A stretch of DNA of 6,957 nt from Candidatus Saccharibacteria bacterium UBA1788. GTDB lineage: Bacteria; Patescibacteriota; Saccharimonadia; Saccharimonadales; Saccharimonadaceae. Below are positions 1-6,380 of this stretch, one piece after another. The notes under the pieces are model-generated. The model did not search any database, was not told where the DNA came from, and saw nothing but the letters and a program-made list of their open reading frames with translations. The stretch spans positions 39,309-46,265 of the forward strand of contig DCGC01000002.1 of the NCBI GenBank assembly GCA_002315165.1, given 5' to 3'. Made by a program: the position numbers and the translations under genes. Every line of letters begins with the position of its first letter. Position 1 is the first letter of the stretch.

Positions 1-684
1 ACCAACGTTATGGTCGCGAACATGGATCCAATCTCGCACATTTTTGCCTTCACCATAAATTGGTATAGGTTGGTCGTTGAGCGCTCTTTTGATGATAACT
101 GGTATTAATTTTTCAGGAAATTGATATGGCCCATAGTTATTTGAGCAGCGAGAAATAGTGACTGGTAAACCAAATGTACGGGCGTAGGCTAAAACTTCTA
201 AATCAGCGCTAGCCTTTGAGGCGGAATAAGGACTTGATGCTTTTAGCGGGTTTGATTCTTTGAATAATTGTTCTGGGTGATCGAGCGGTAAATCGCCGTA
301 AACCTCGTCGGTTGAAATTTGATGAAAACGTTTAACATCGTTTTTACGTGCAGCGTTCATTAGGTTTAAGGTTCCCAAAATATTGGTTTCTGCAAAAATA
401 TTTGGGTTCTTAATGGAATTATCGACGTGACTTTCGGCAGCAAAATTTATGACATAATCAAAATGTTCGTCTAAAAAAAGTTTATTAATGAATTCGGAGT
501 TACAAATATTTCCTTTGATGAATCTAAAATTTTTTCTACCGCAAAGCATGGAAATGTTTGCGTAGTTTCCTGCATATGTTAAGGCGTCAAGACAAACAAA
601 ATAATCTTCCGGATATTTTTCGACGGCATAATGAAGATAGTTGCTGCCAATAAAGCCGGCACCGCCAGTTATAAGAAATTTCAT
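1..684 (-). CDS. rmlB: dTDP-glucose 4,6-dehydratase RmlB, partial (C-terminus beyond left edge)
   Basis: RmlB is a cytoplasmic NAD-dependent extended short-chain dehydrogenase that converts dTDP-glucose to dTDP-4-keto-6-deoxyglucose, the second step towards dTDP-L-rhamnose. The first 228 residues are present and the frame stays open to base 1; family members are usually about 330-350 residues, so roughly 100-120 are missing. Visible motifs are the Rossmann loop TGGAGFIGSN (residues 6-15), AAESHVD (82-88), the catalytic STDEVYG segment (124-130, with Thr125-Asp126-Glu127), the YxxxK pair Tyr153/Lys157 in YSASK, SNNYGPYQFPEKLIP (181-195), and GKNVRDWIHV (213-222). All expected catalytic residues in this part are intact. 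The ATG overlaps the rmlA stop by four bases (ATGA) and has a strong Shine-Dalgarno, so the two are co-translated. The product fits dTDP-glucose dehydratase much better than other 4,6-dehydratases because of its neighbour rmlA. Confidence 0.96.
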   Translation of the reverse strand, partial: MKFLITGGAGFIGSNYLHYAVEKYPEDYFVCLDALTYAGNYANISMLCGRKNFRFIKGNICNSEFINKLFLDEHFDYVINFAAESHVDNSIKNPNIFAETNILGTLNLMNAARKNDVKRFHQISTDEVYGDLPLDHPEQLFKESNPLKASSPYSASKASADLEVLAYARTFGLPVTISRCSNNYGPYQFPEKLIPVIIKRALNDQPIPIYGEGKNVRDWIHVRDHNVG

Positions 685-1556
685 TGGATAACTCCTTTTG
701 CTAAGCTGATTAAATATTGGCCATAATCGGTCTTGTGAAGCTCTTGTCCAAGAGTTAACAACTGCTCAGCATCGATAAAGCCACGACGGTAAGCAATTTC
801 TTCGAGACATCCAACGTATAGGTTTTGACGGGTTTGCACGGTCTGGACAAATGAGCTAGCCTCAAGAAGATTTTTGGTCGTTCCGGTATCTAGCCAAGCA
901 ATGCCTCTTGGTAAAATTTTAACGTCTAGCTTATGTTGTTTCATATATTCAATATTGATTGAGGTAATTTCTAGCTCTCCACGACCGCTTGGTTGAACCT
1001 GTTTTGAAATGTTAATAACATCATTGTTGAAAAAATATAGTCCTGGTATCGCATAGTTTGATTTTGGGTTGTCTGGTTTTTCTTCTAGTGATAAAACATG
1101 CCCAGATTCGTCAAATTCTACTACGCCATAGGATTTAGGATCGGCAACTTGATAACCAAAAATAACGGCGCCATCTAGGTTTTTTTGAGCTTCGTTAAGG
1201 ATTGTAGTCATGCCATTGCCAAAAAAGATATTGTCGCCAAGAATAAGGCAAACATCATCATCGCCAATAAAATCCTCACCTATGACAAAAGCTTCTGCGA
1301 GGCCGCGAGCTTCTTTCTGCTCGGCATATTCAAATTTAACACCGATACGGCTACCGTCGCCTAATAATTCTTTAAACATAGGCAAGTCGCGAGGCGTAGA
1401 GATGATGAGAATTTCCTTAATTCCGGCAAGGAGTAGCGTGGAAATTGAATAATAAATCATTGGTTTATCATATAGAGGTAGAATCTGCTTAGAGACCGCC
1501 TTCGTCATCGGATATAGACGGGTTCCTTTTCCGCCAGCTAAAACAATACCTTTCAT
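681..1556 (-). CDS. rmlA: Glucose-1-phosphate thymidylyltransferase RmlA
   Basis: RmlA joins dTTP and glucose-1-phosphate to give dTDP-glucose and pyrophosphate, the entry step of the dTDP-rhamnose pathway, in the cytoplasm. With the start at 1556 the protein has 291 residues, close to the usual length of about 290. Seen in it are the nucleotide-binding signature LAGGKGTRLYPMT (6-18), KQILPLYDKPMIYY (23-36), LGDNIF (106-111, with the expected metal-binding Asp108), EEKP (158-161), PGLYFFNN (171-178), GRGELEITSIN (191-201), and WLDTGT (221-226, second metal Asp223). I prefer this start over an in-frame ATG five codons earlier (1571) because AGGAG sits six bases before 1556, whereas the upstream ATG has no ribosome site and would add a non-family MKENK leader. 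One base separates it from the stop of the membrane-protein gene, and it overlaps rmlB by four bases. Function is secure; the final sugar (rhamnose or another dTDP-6-deoxyhexose) is not shown here. Confidence 0.96.
   Translation of the reverse strand: MKGIVLAGGKGTRLYPMTKAVSKQILPLYDKPMIYYSISTLLLAGIKEILIISTPRDLPMFKELLGDGSRIGVKFEYAEQKEARGLAEAFVIGEDFIGDDDVCLILGDNIFFGNGMTTILNEAQKNLDGAVIFGYQVADPKSYGVVEFDESGHVLSLEEKPDNPKSNYAIPGLYFFNNDVINISKQVQPSGRGELEITSINIEYMKQHKLDVKILPRGIAWLDTGTTKNLLEASSFVQTVQTRQNLYVGCLEEIAYRRGFIDAEQLLTLGQELHKTDYGQYLISLAKGVIQ
692..699 (-). promoter_or_regulatory. Shine-Dalgarno of rmlB
   Basis: On the minus strand AAAAGGAG lies seven bases before the ATG at 684, inside the last codons of rmlA. 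It is a near-perfect anti-16S match and fixes the rmlB start used here. Confidence 0.85.
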
Positions 1557-1557
1557 T

Positions 1558-3285
1558 TTATTCTCCTTCATACTTTAAATCTAAATTTTCTGGAAGATGA
1601 TAGTAAGTAATAACAGCATCTTCGACCCAGCTAATACCCGATAGGCCAGTAAATCCGTATACTTCATTGCATGGTTTTAATAGATATAAAACTGTTTCTT
1701 CTGAACTCTGGTTATTATATTCAAGAATTCGAGAAATATTCTCCGTGTTTACTCTTTTATTACAATGATATGCGTAAAGAGTTTTGGCATAATTTGATAT
1801 TGCAAAAATACCGAATATTAAAATTACGAACAGCATGTTTACATCCTTTAGATTTAGGTACTCTTTTCTTGATATAAGCGCAAGAACTCCATATATAGCT
1901 AAGGCAATAATGCCGAAATAAAAATTCCAAATCATAAATAAAATGATGAAGATTGGAGAAGTGTCGATTGATTCGTGTTTGGAAATTACGATGAGCTTTG
2001 CAGAAACTACCCACATGAATGCGGTCGTATAGAATGAGGTCCTAAGTGGATTGTATGGGGCCATAATCATAACGGCTTGGAATAGGAGGCCAAATAATAT
2101 CACAAAAAATACTAACGGATCGTCGTCTTCTTTACTAATGCAAAATGCATTAAATGCCATCGAGAAGAAAAATATAATTATAGCTACATACGGAAGAAAA
2201 TGGAGCAGCGAAAGAGTGCCTGCTTGATATTTATCGAAGAGATTCGTATAGGCAAAAACACGAGTAGCTAATTCGGTCGGTATTCCCAAATCAATGCGAC
2301 TAATTAGGCATAGTAAAATTATAGCTAGCGAATATAACGCCGAAGCGACACGCATTTTATTGAGGTTAGCTTTGCGGTGTTTACTGGATCTCTTGAGAGA
2401 CACTATCGCAAGAAGTCCAGCAGCAATATAAAGGAAGATTGGGGCAGCATTAAAATCAGTGCCATAATTATAAATAATAAGATCAATAACGTCACTGCTA
2501 CGATAGAGGATTTTTTCAATAAGGTTAAGGTTTGAGTACTCGGCAAAAGTCGCCATGCGCCCAGAATTGCCTGGAGCAAAATAAAAGATTAAGAAGCCGG
2601 CGACGCAAAGTGCCAAAGTTGCCCATTCTATTTTTTTGATTTTTACTTGTTTTTTGGCAATAAATCTTTTCCAGATAATAAAACCAATAGCAATTAAAAC
2701 CGAAATGCATCCACTCTGGGCCGAGCTCCATCCAGCAAAAAACGCAGCGAGTGGCAATATAACTGTGTCGTATTTTTTATTTTTTCCACAAACCATGCGC
2801 GTAAATAAAAGATAGAACAATAAGAAGGCTTGAAACATAGAAAAGAGATAAGCCATACTGCCATCAAGCCAATAAAATACTTCGCGAGAAACCCAAATGG
2901 AAAGGCTAAATATAAAAAGCCATAATATTGACGCGACTATCCATTTATTTTTCGTTGTATTGCGACAAATAATTTTGGTAGATAAAACTACAAAAGCCGC
3001 TAATAAAGCAACTAGGGCGGTTTTCCAGACAAAAGAACCTGCTGCAATTAATAGTATTACTAGGAGTGCAGTATATCCACCCCCCCATGAAAGATAGTGG
3101 TTGATTTCATACTGAATAATCTCCGAGAGAGGACGCGAGCTATAGATGCCAAGCGAGTAGTCGTCAGCGTAAAGTACGACTTGAGACATCTGTATCGAAA
3201 GAGCGATAATTCCGATAGCCATAATTGACAAAAATTGCCAATTAGCAAAAATATATTTTTTTAGATTCTTGCAAATATTTCCCAT
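1558..3285 (-). CDS. Polytopic membrane protein, DUF6056-like (possible GT-C-type glycosyltransferase)
   Basis: This 575-residue protein has about 12-14 hydrophobic segments, roughly at 16-38, 70-106 (two), 115-133, 143-163, 174-206 (one or two), 221-236, 282-297, 312-330, 362-383, 391-409, 417-434, 444-473 and 482-499. A soluble tail of about 75 residues follows and ends in YYHLPENLDLKYEGE. Features that remind me of the DUF6056 family are an acidic pair after the first membrane segment (ADDYS, 40-44), WGGGY (67-71), YWLDGSMAY (138-146), FAPGNSGR (236-243) and APYNPLRTSFY (409-419). An Asp pair in the first outer loop is typical of GT-C enzymes that use polyprenyl-phosphate sugars, so sugar transfer on the outer membrane face is a reasonable inference, not shown. 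It could instead be a polymerase-like or accessory glycan protein. The ATG at 3285 has no Shine-Dalgarno; an extended -10 promoter lies ten bases upstream, 28 bases after the preceding gene. The stop is one base before rmlA, linking it to dTDP-sugar supply. Confidence 0.8.
   Translation of the reverse strand: MGNICKNLKKYIFANWQFLSIMAIGIIALSIQMSQVVLYADDYSLGIYSSRPLSEIIQYEINHYLSWGGGYTALLVILLIAAGSFVWKTALVALLAAFVVLSTKIICRNTTKNKWIVASILWLFIFSLSIWVSREVFYWLDGSMAYLFSMFQAFLLFYLLFTRMVCGKNKKYDTVILPLAAFFAGWSSAQSGCISVLIAIGFIIWKRFIAKKQVKIKKIEWATLALCVAGFLIFYFAPGNSGRMATFAEYSNLNLIEKILYRSSDVIDLIIYNYGTDFNAAPIFLYIAAGLLAIVSLKRSSKHRKANLNKMRVASALYSLAIILLCLISRIDLGIPTELATRVFAYTNLFDKYQAGTLSLLHFLPYVAIIIFFFSMAFNAFCISKEDDDPLVFFVILFGLLFQAVMIMAPYNPLRTSFYTTAFMWVVSAKLIVISKHESIDTSPIFIILFMIWNFYFGIIALAIYGVLALISRKEYLNLKDVNMLFVILIFGIFAISNYAKTLYAYHCNKRVNTENISRILEYNNQSSEETVLYLLKPCNEVYGFTGLSGISWVEDAVITYYHLPENLDLKYEGE
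1563..1567 (-). promoter_or_regulatory. Shine-Dalgarno of rmlA, inside the last codons of the upstream gene
   Basis: AGGAG on the minus strand, within GAAGGAGAA, lies six bases before the ATG at 1556. The same bases encode the final Glu-Gly-Glu of the membrane protein. This decides the rmlA start and suggests that ribosomes finishing the upstream gene can re-initiate on rmlA. Confidence 0.85.
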
Positions 3286-3295
3286 AATTGACTAT

Positions 3296-3307
3296 ATTAT
3301 AGCATGG
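3296..3307 (-). promoter_or_regulatory. Extended -10 promoter of the membrane protein-rmlA-rmlB unit
   Basis: The minus strand reads CCATGCTATAAT: a perfect TATAAT (3301 to 3296) preceded by the TGn extension. No TTGACA-like -35 is seen at 16-18 bases spacing, as is common for extended -10 promoters. Only ten bases lie between the hexamer and the ATG at 3285, so initiation about seven bases downstream would leave a 5' leader of some 3-4 bases. The same 12 bases recur before the GT2-GT4 gene. Part of the site falls in the 28-base gap after the stop at 3314. Confidence 0.72.
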
Positions 3308-3313
3308 ATGCGG

Positions 3314-5449
3314 TTAGAAATCTCTTTTGACTAGCTCCGTGAAGGTCCTCAATGAATGTTGTTTTTTGAGGAGTTTTTGGGAGTTCTCTACGTATTGCTG
3401 GAGTTGCTCGTTTGGCATTTTTGCGGCCGTTTTTATTGCCTTGACATATGCTTGCGGATTAAGGAAGTCGTAAACAAGTATTCCAGTTTTGTCGTTTTTG
3501 ATGAATTCACTAACGCCGCCATCGTCACTAGCAATAATCGGTAGTCCGGCAGCTGCAACCTCAAGGATGACATTAGGAATGCCGTCATTCATCGATGTGT
3601 ATAAAAATAGATCGTATTGGCTAGCGTCGATAGAGCAAAAGCCGTCATACGCGCCTTTAAGGGATATAACTGGGTTATCTTGGAAAATATCTCGTTTTAT
3701 GTCAGCATCAAATGTGCCATACATATCTATGACATACTTTTTAGGGTCTAGTTGCTTACCGATTGACGCTACAATGCTAGGTAATTTTGTATTGGTAATG
3801 CGACTAGCCCAAAGAATGTGTATTTTCCCATCATTGTTGCTAGGTTTATTGTATGATTTTATATCGAAATGAACGGGCTGATAGTGGACGACAAATTTTG
3901 ATGGATCAAATCCATTTTTGTTAGTTGATTTTTCGATAATTGTTTTATTGTCGGTAAAAATTTTATCGATAACGGGATAGATATCAACCATATATGGATC
4001 ATCGTAAGAAAAGATTCCTTGCATGGCGGTGTTTGGTATATATTCTCCAGCAAATAAAGACGTACTAAGTTTATACTCGCTTTTAAGGAGTGTTTTGTGT
4101 GACATTGCCCACTGATAGCCATATTCGGAGTTAACAATATGAAGTCGTTTACATTGAAGCTGGACGATTAGCCGAGAGAATAAAGTATCTCGTTCGGACG
4201 GTGGAAGTCCAGAAGCAATATTGCCAAAATCGATAAAATCAACATTATCTGGAAGTTTATTTTTCCAGATATGTTTGACTGGTAAAGTAGCGATGACAGC
4301 AATATTAACTTCGGGAGAATTATGTTTAAGCGCCGCAATATAATTTAAGATGACTTTTTCTGCGCCACCGCAAACAAGCCAAGGGATTATAAAAACATAG
4401 TCAGGTGTTTTGGAGATATTTTTTGCGAGCTTTAAATAGGCATGTCCTACGTTTAACTTAATTTCTGGAGAATAAAAGATGGTTTTTCTTATATTATGCT
4501 TTCGGGGATAAAGTTGCGTCTCGATTGTATTAATTTTACGCCAGGCTTCTATGACAAATTGAGGGATTGTTTTGTTTTTATTACGCCTTTTATCTAATTG
4601 TTTAACAGCAATTTTTGCAATTGGTGTAATGAAATAATTTATTGTATTGTTTGAGCGAATTTTTTTATAAAGTTTATATCCGCTGGTTTTAATTTTTTCC
4701 ATATTGGAAACTTTTATCTGGTCAAAATCGGACGATTGGAAATTCTTAAAATCAAACAGTTCGGTATATGGCAATACTCGCATGTCGGAATTATAGCTAG
4801 ATAACATCGAGCCACTACTGCGGCGATAAAATAGCACCGTATTAGGGGCTACAATATGATTAATTCCATTGTGAGTAGTTTCGACATTTAAAGCGTAATC
4901 TTCATATCCATACCCATTACCCATGTGTCGATATTTGAATTTGAGAAAATCTTCTTTTTCCCCCATGATAGTCGAGCACCAACAGTTTTCGCCAATTAGT
5001 GTTAAAGTTGATTCTAAAGAATTTCGATTGAAGTCTTTTTGAATATGAAGGACGTTGCGTTGTTCGAATCCGAAATTCAATACAGCATGAGGATGAACCA
5101 TTATCTTACATGAAGACGTAGTAAGACAATCTAGGCCATTTAAAAACCAGTTGTCCGATATTAAATCATCTCCATCAAGAAAGGCTAAATATTTTCCATT
5201 AGCATGCTGGGCAGCATAATTTCTTGAATCTCCTAAATCGCCAAAATTATTCGTAAATATTTTAATTCTTTTTTGTTTTTCATATCTTTGAAAATATTTA
5301 ATAGTGTCTTTGTCGCCGCGATCGATATGTATGATTATTTCGTAAGAGTACTTTTTTTCTATATTTTTAATTGCTTCAAAAACACTGAGCATGGTTTTAT
5401 GGGCAATAATTCCCTCATTGTGTGCAGTAATAATAATTGATAAATCCAT
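3314..5449 (-). CDS. Two-domain glycosyltransferase, GT2 fused to GT4
   Basis: This 711-residue protein carries two sugar-transfer domains. The N-terminal part (about 1-220) is a GT-A fold family 2 enzyme: LSIIITAHNEG (3-13), GDSRNYAAQ (73-81), the metal/nucleotide-binding DGDD (92-95) and GYEDYALN (181-188), whose Glu-Asp is the likely catalytic-base region. A Lys/Arg-rich linker (about 225-345) follows. The C-terminal part (about 350-711) is a GT-B fold family 4 enzyme: VCGGAEKVILNY (359-370), ILWASR (545-550), and NDGIPNVILE (621-630), then DDGGVSEFI (642-650). In the GT4 E-x7-E motif the first Glu is Asp622 and the second is Glu630, a conservative change. No signal peptide or clear membrane segment is seen, so it should work in the cytoplasm or at the inner membrane face, adding two linkages in succession. 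Donors and acceptor cannot be told. The start has no Shine-Dalgarno; a promoter lies seven bases before it. The M-D-L-S-I-I start fits the usual GT2 first strand. Confidence 0.92.
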   Translation of the reverse strand: MDLSIIITAHNEGIIAHKTMLSVFEAIKNIEKKYSYEIIIHIDRGDKDTIKYFQRYEKQKRIKIFTNNFGDLGDSRNYAAQHANGKYLAFLDGDDLISDNWFLNGLDCLTTSSCKIMVHPHAVLNFGFEQRNVLHIQKDFNRNSLESTLTLIGENCWCSTIMGEKEDFLKFKYRHMGNGYGYEDYALNVETTHNGINHIVAPNTVLFYRRSSGSMLSSYNSDMRVLPYTELFDFKNFQSSDFDQIKVSNMEKIKTSGYKLYKKIRSNNTINYFITPIAKIAVKQLDKRRNKNKTIPQFVIEAWRKINTIETQLYPRKHNIRKTIFYSPEIKLNVGHAYLKLAKNISKTPDYVFIIPWLVCGGAEKVILNYIAALKHNSPEVNIAVIATLPVKHIWKNKLPDNVDFIDFGNIASGLPPSERDTLFSRLIVQLQCKRLHIVNSEYGYQWAMSHKTLLKSEYKLSTSLFAGEYIPNTAMQGIFSYDDPYMVDIYPVIDKIFTDNKTIIEKSTNKNGFDPSKFVVHYQPVHFDIKSYNKPSNNDGKIHILWASRITNTKLPSIVASIGKQLDPKKYVIDMYGTFDADIKRDIFQDNPVISLKGAYDGFCSIDASQYDLFLYTSMNDGIPNVILEVAAAGLPIIASDDGGVSEFIKNDKTGILVYDFLNPQAYVKAIKTAAKMPNEQLQQYVENSQKLLKKQHSLRTFTELVKRDF

Positions 5450-5456
5450 GCTTTCA

Positions 5457-5468
5457 ATTATAGCATGG
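5457..5468 (-). promoter_or_regulatory. Extended -10 promoter of the GT2-GT4 gene, predicted leaderless start
   Basis: The minus strand reads CCATGCTATAAT, identical over 12 bases to the site before the membrane-protein gene. It begins directly after the TAG stop of the preceding GT2 gene (5471-5469). TATAAT is followed by seven bases (TGAAAGC) and then the ATG at 5449, so the usual start distance puts the first transcribed base at or next to the A of ATG. No Shine-Dalgarno precedes the ATG, which is what a leaderless mRNA would show. No good -35 is evident. Confidence 0.75.
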
Positions 5469-6380
5469 CTATTTTGTGATTGTTTTAATCTTATTTAATA
5501 TCTTTTTGAGTTTAGCCTTGATATTATTTTTCTTACAATGATCTAATTCTTTATTTAATCTTTCTATTTCGTTTGTAAGATTAAAATATTGATTTTCGAG
5601 CCAATCTTTACCCTCTTGCACTTCGAGTAAATTACGATAGACGTCTAACAAGATTTGTTCGTAGTATTTTTTATAGGTTTCGTGGTGCTTTTTAATCATT
5701 TTTTTGCGAATAAGCAACTCATCCTCTATCGAAGCCGTGTGAGAGAGGGATTTACAATGTTGACGATAGCGAAATAGTGGTTCTTCTATTAATCCAAGAT
5801 TCCACCCGGCTTCTAGCATAGATACCCATCTGTCCCAATCCTGATAGCGTGTAAATCCACCTGATAGGTCTGCTTCTTTTAGAGCTTTATTGCGCATTAA
5901 TGACGAACCCAGCATATGATTTTTTCCGGCAATATGCTCTAATGTCATTTTCGTTTTATCAAATTTACATACAACATCTGGCGCATTTTCATAAAACATA
6001 GTGATATTAGTGCCAACCGCACCACATTTTGGGTGTTTATTCATGTATGCTACCGTCTTTTCAAGAAAAGTTGGTTCTAGGATATCATCAGCGCATAGAA
6101 TCATTATGTATTTGTTGTCGATAATAGCATACTGTTCTTGTTGCCGCTTAACCGTACCTTTGTTCTCTATGTGAATAAACTTTTCAGATATTTTAGCATA
6201 CCTAACATTATTAAGAATATCAGGCGTCTCTCCATCGTCTGATCCATCATCAATTAAATGTATTTCAAAGTTTTGAAATGTTTGTTTTTTAAGCGCTTCA
6301 ATCGATTCGTTTAGAAAACGTCCTTGGTTGTAAGTCATTAATATGATACAGACATCTGGTCTATTCTTCGCGCTACTCAT
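5469..6380 (-). CDS. Family 2 glycosyltransferase with C-terminal coiled-coil tail
   Basis: This 303-residue cytoplasmic enzyme is a GT-A fold inverting glycosyltransferase. The nucleotide-sugar domain (about 8-210) shows VCIILMTYNQG (10-20), the LIDDGSDDG loop (42-50), the metal-binding ADD (97-99), QDWDRWVSMLEAGW (180-193), which supplies the probable catalytic Asp, and the common GT2 ending FRYRQH (203-208). From about 218 to the end it is highly charged and helical. It includes a Trp segment (KDWLENQY, 258-265), a likely coiled coil (about 260-285) and a very basic end (about 283-303, many Lys), which may bind a partner protein or the acidic membrane surface. Donor and acceptor are unknown. 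The start overlaps the end of the upstream repeat-protein gene by eight bases and has its own Shine-Dalgarno, so the two are co-transcribed and probably translationally coupled. The row 5521-5580, coding the tail, has only 11 G+C in 60 bases. Confidence 0.92.
   Translation of the reverse strand: MSSAKNRPDVCIILMTYNQGRFLNESIEALKKQTFQNFEIHLIDDGSDDGETPDILNNVRYAKISEKFIHIENKGTVKRQQEQYAIIDNKYIMILCADDILEPTFLEKTVAYMNKHPKCGAVGTNITMFYENAPDVVCKFDKTKMTLEHIAGKNHMLGSSLMRNKALKEADLSGGFTRYQDWDRWVSMLEAGWNLGLIEEPLFRYRQHCKSLSHTASIEDELLIRKKMIKKHHETYKKYYEQILLDVYRNLLEVQEGKDWLENQYFNLTNEIERLNKELDHCKKNNIKAKLKKILNKIKTITK

Noticed and set aside
681..683. TGA read as glycine (genetic code 25)
   Set aside because: RmlA ends here at its normal family length, with rmlB starting in the classic ATGA overlap, so TGA works as a stop.
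1557..1571. Longer rmlA start at the ATG at 1571
   Set aside because: It has no ribosome site of its own, places the clear AGGAG inside the coding part and adds five residues not seen at RmlA N-termini.
1714..1719. TATAAT on the minus strand inside the membrane-protein gene as a possible internal promoter for rmlAB
   Set aside because: No TGn extension and no -35-like hexamer at proper spacing; the site is A/T-rich coding sequence, 158 bases before rmlA.
3292..3302. Perfect 11-base palindrome CTATATTATAG as an operator
   Set aside because: It overlaps the -10 hexamer, is pure A/T inside, and is absent at the twin promoter at 5457-5468, so chance is the simpler reading.
3489..3872. A 127-codon plus-strand open frame
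   Set aside because: It lies fully antisense to the GT4 domain, has no family motifs and no ribosome site of note. Other plus-strand frames (for example 1210-1452 and 1671-1877) are likewise shadows of well-supported minus-strand genes.
5447..5467. Inverted repeat CATGC / GCATG flanking the -10 and including the start codon
   Set aside because: Arms are only five bases with an 11-base loop, and the other promoter has only a four-base equivalent; too weak for an operator or hairpin claim.
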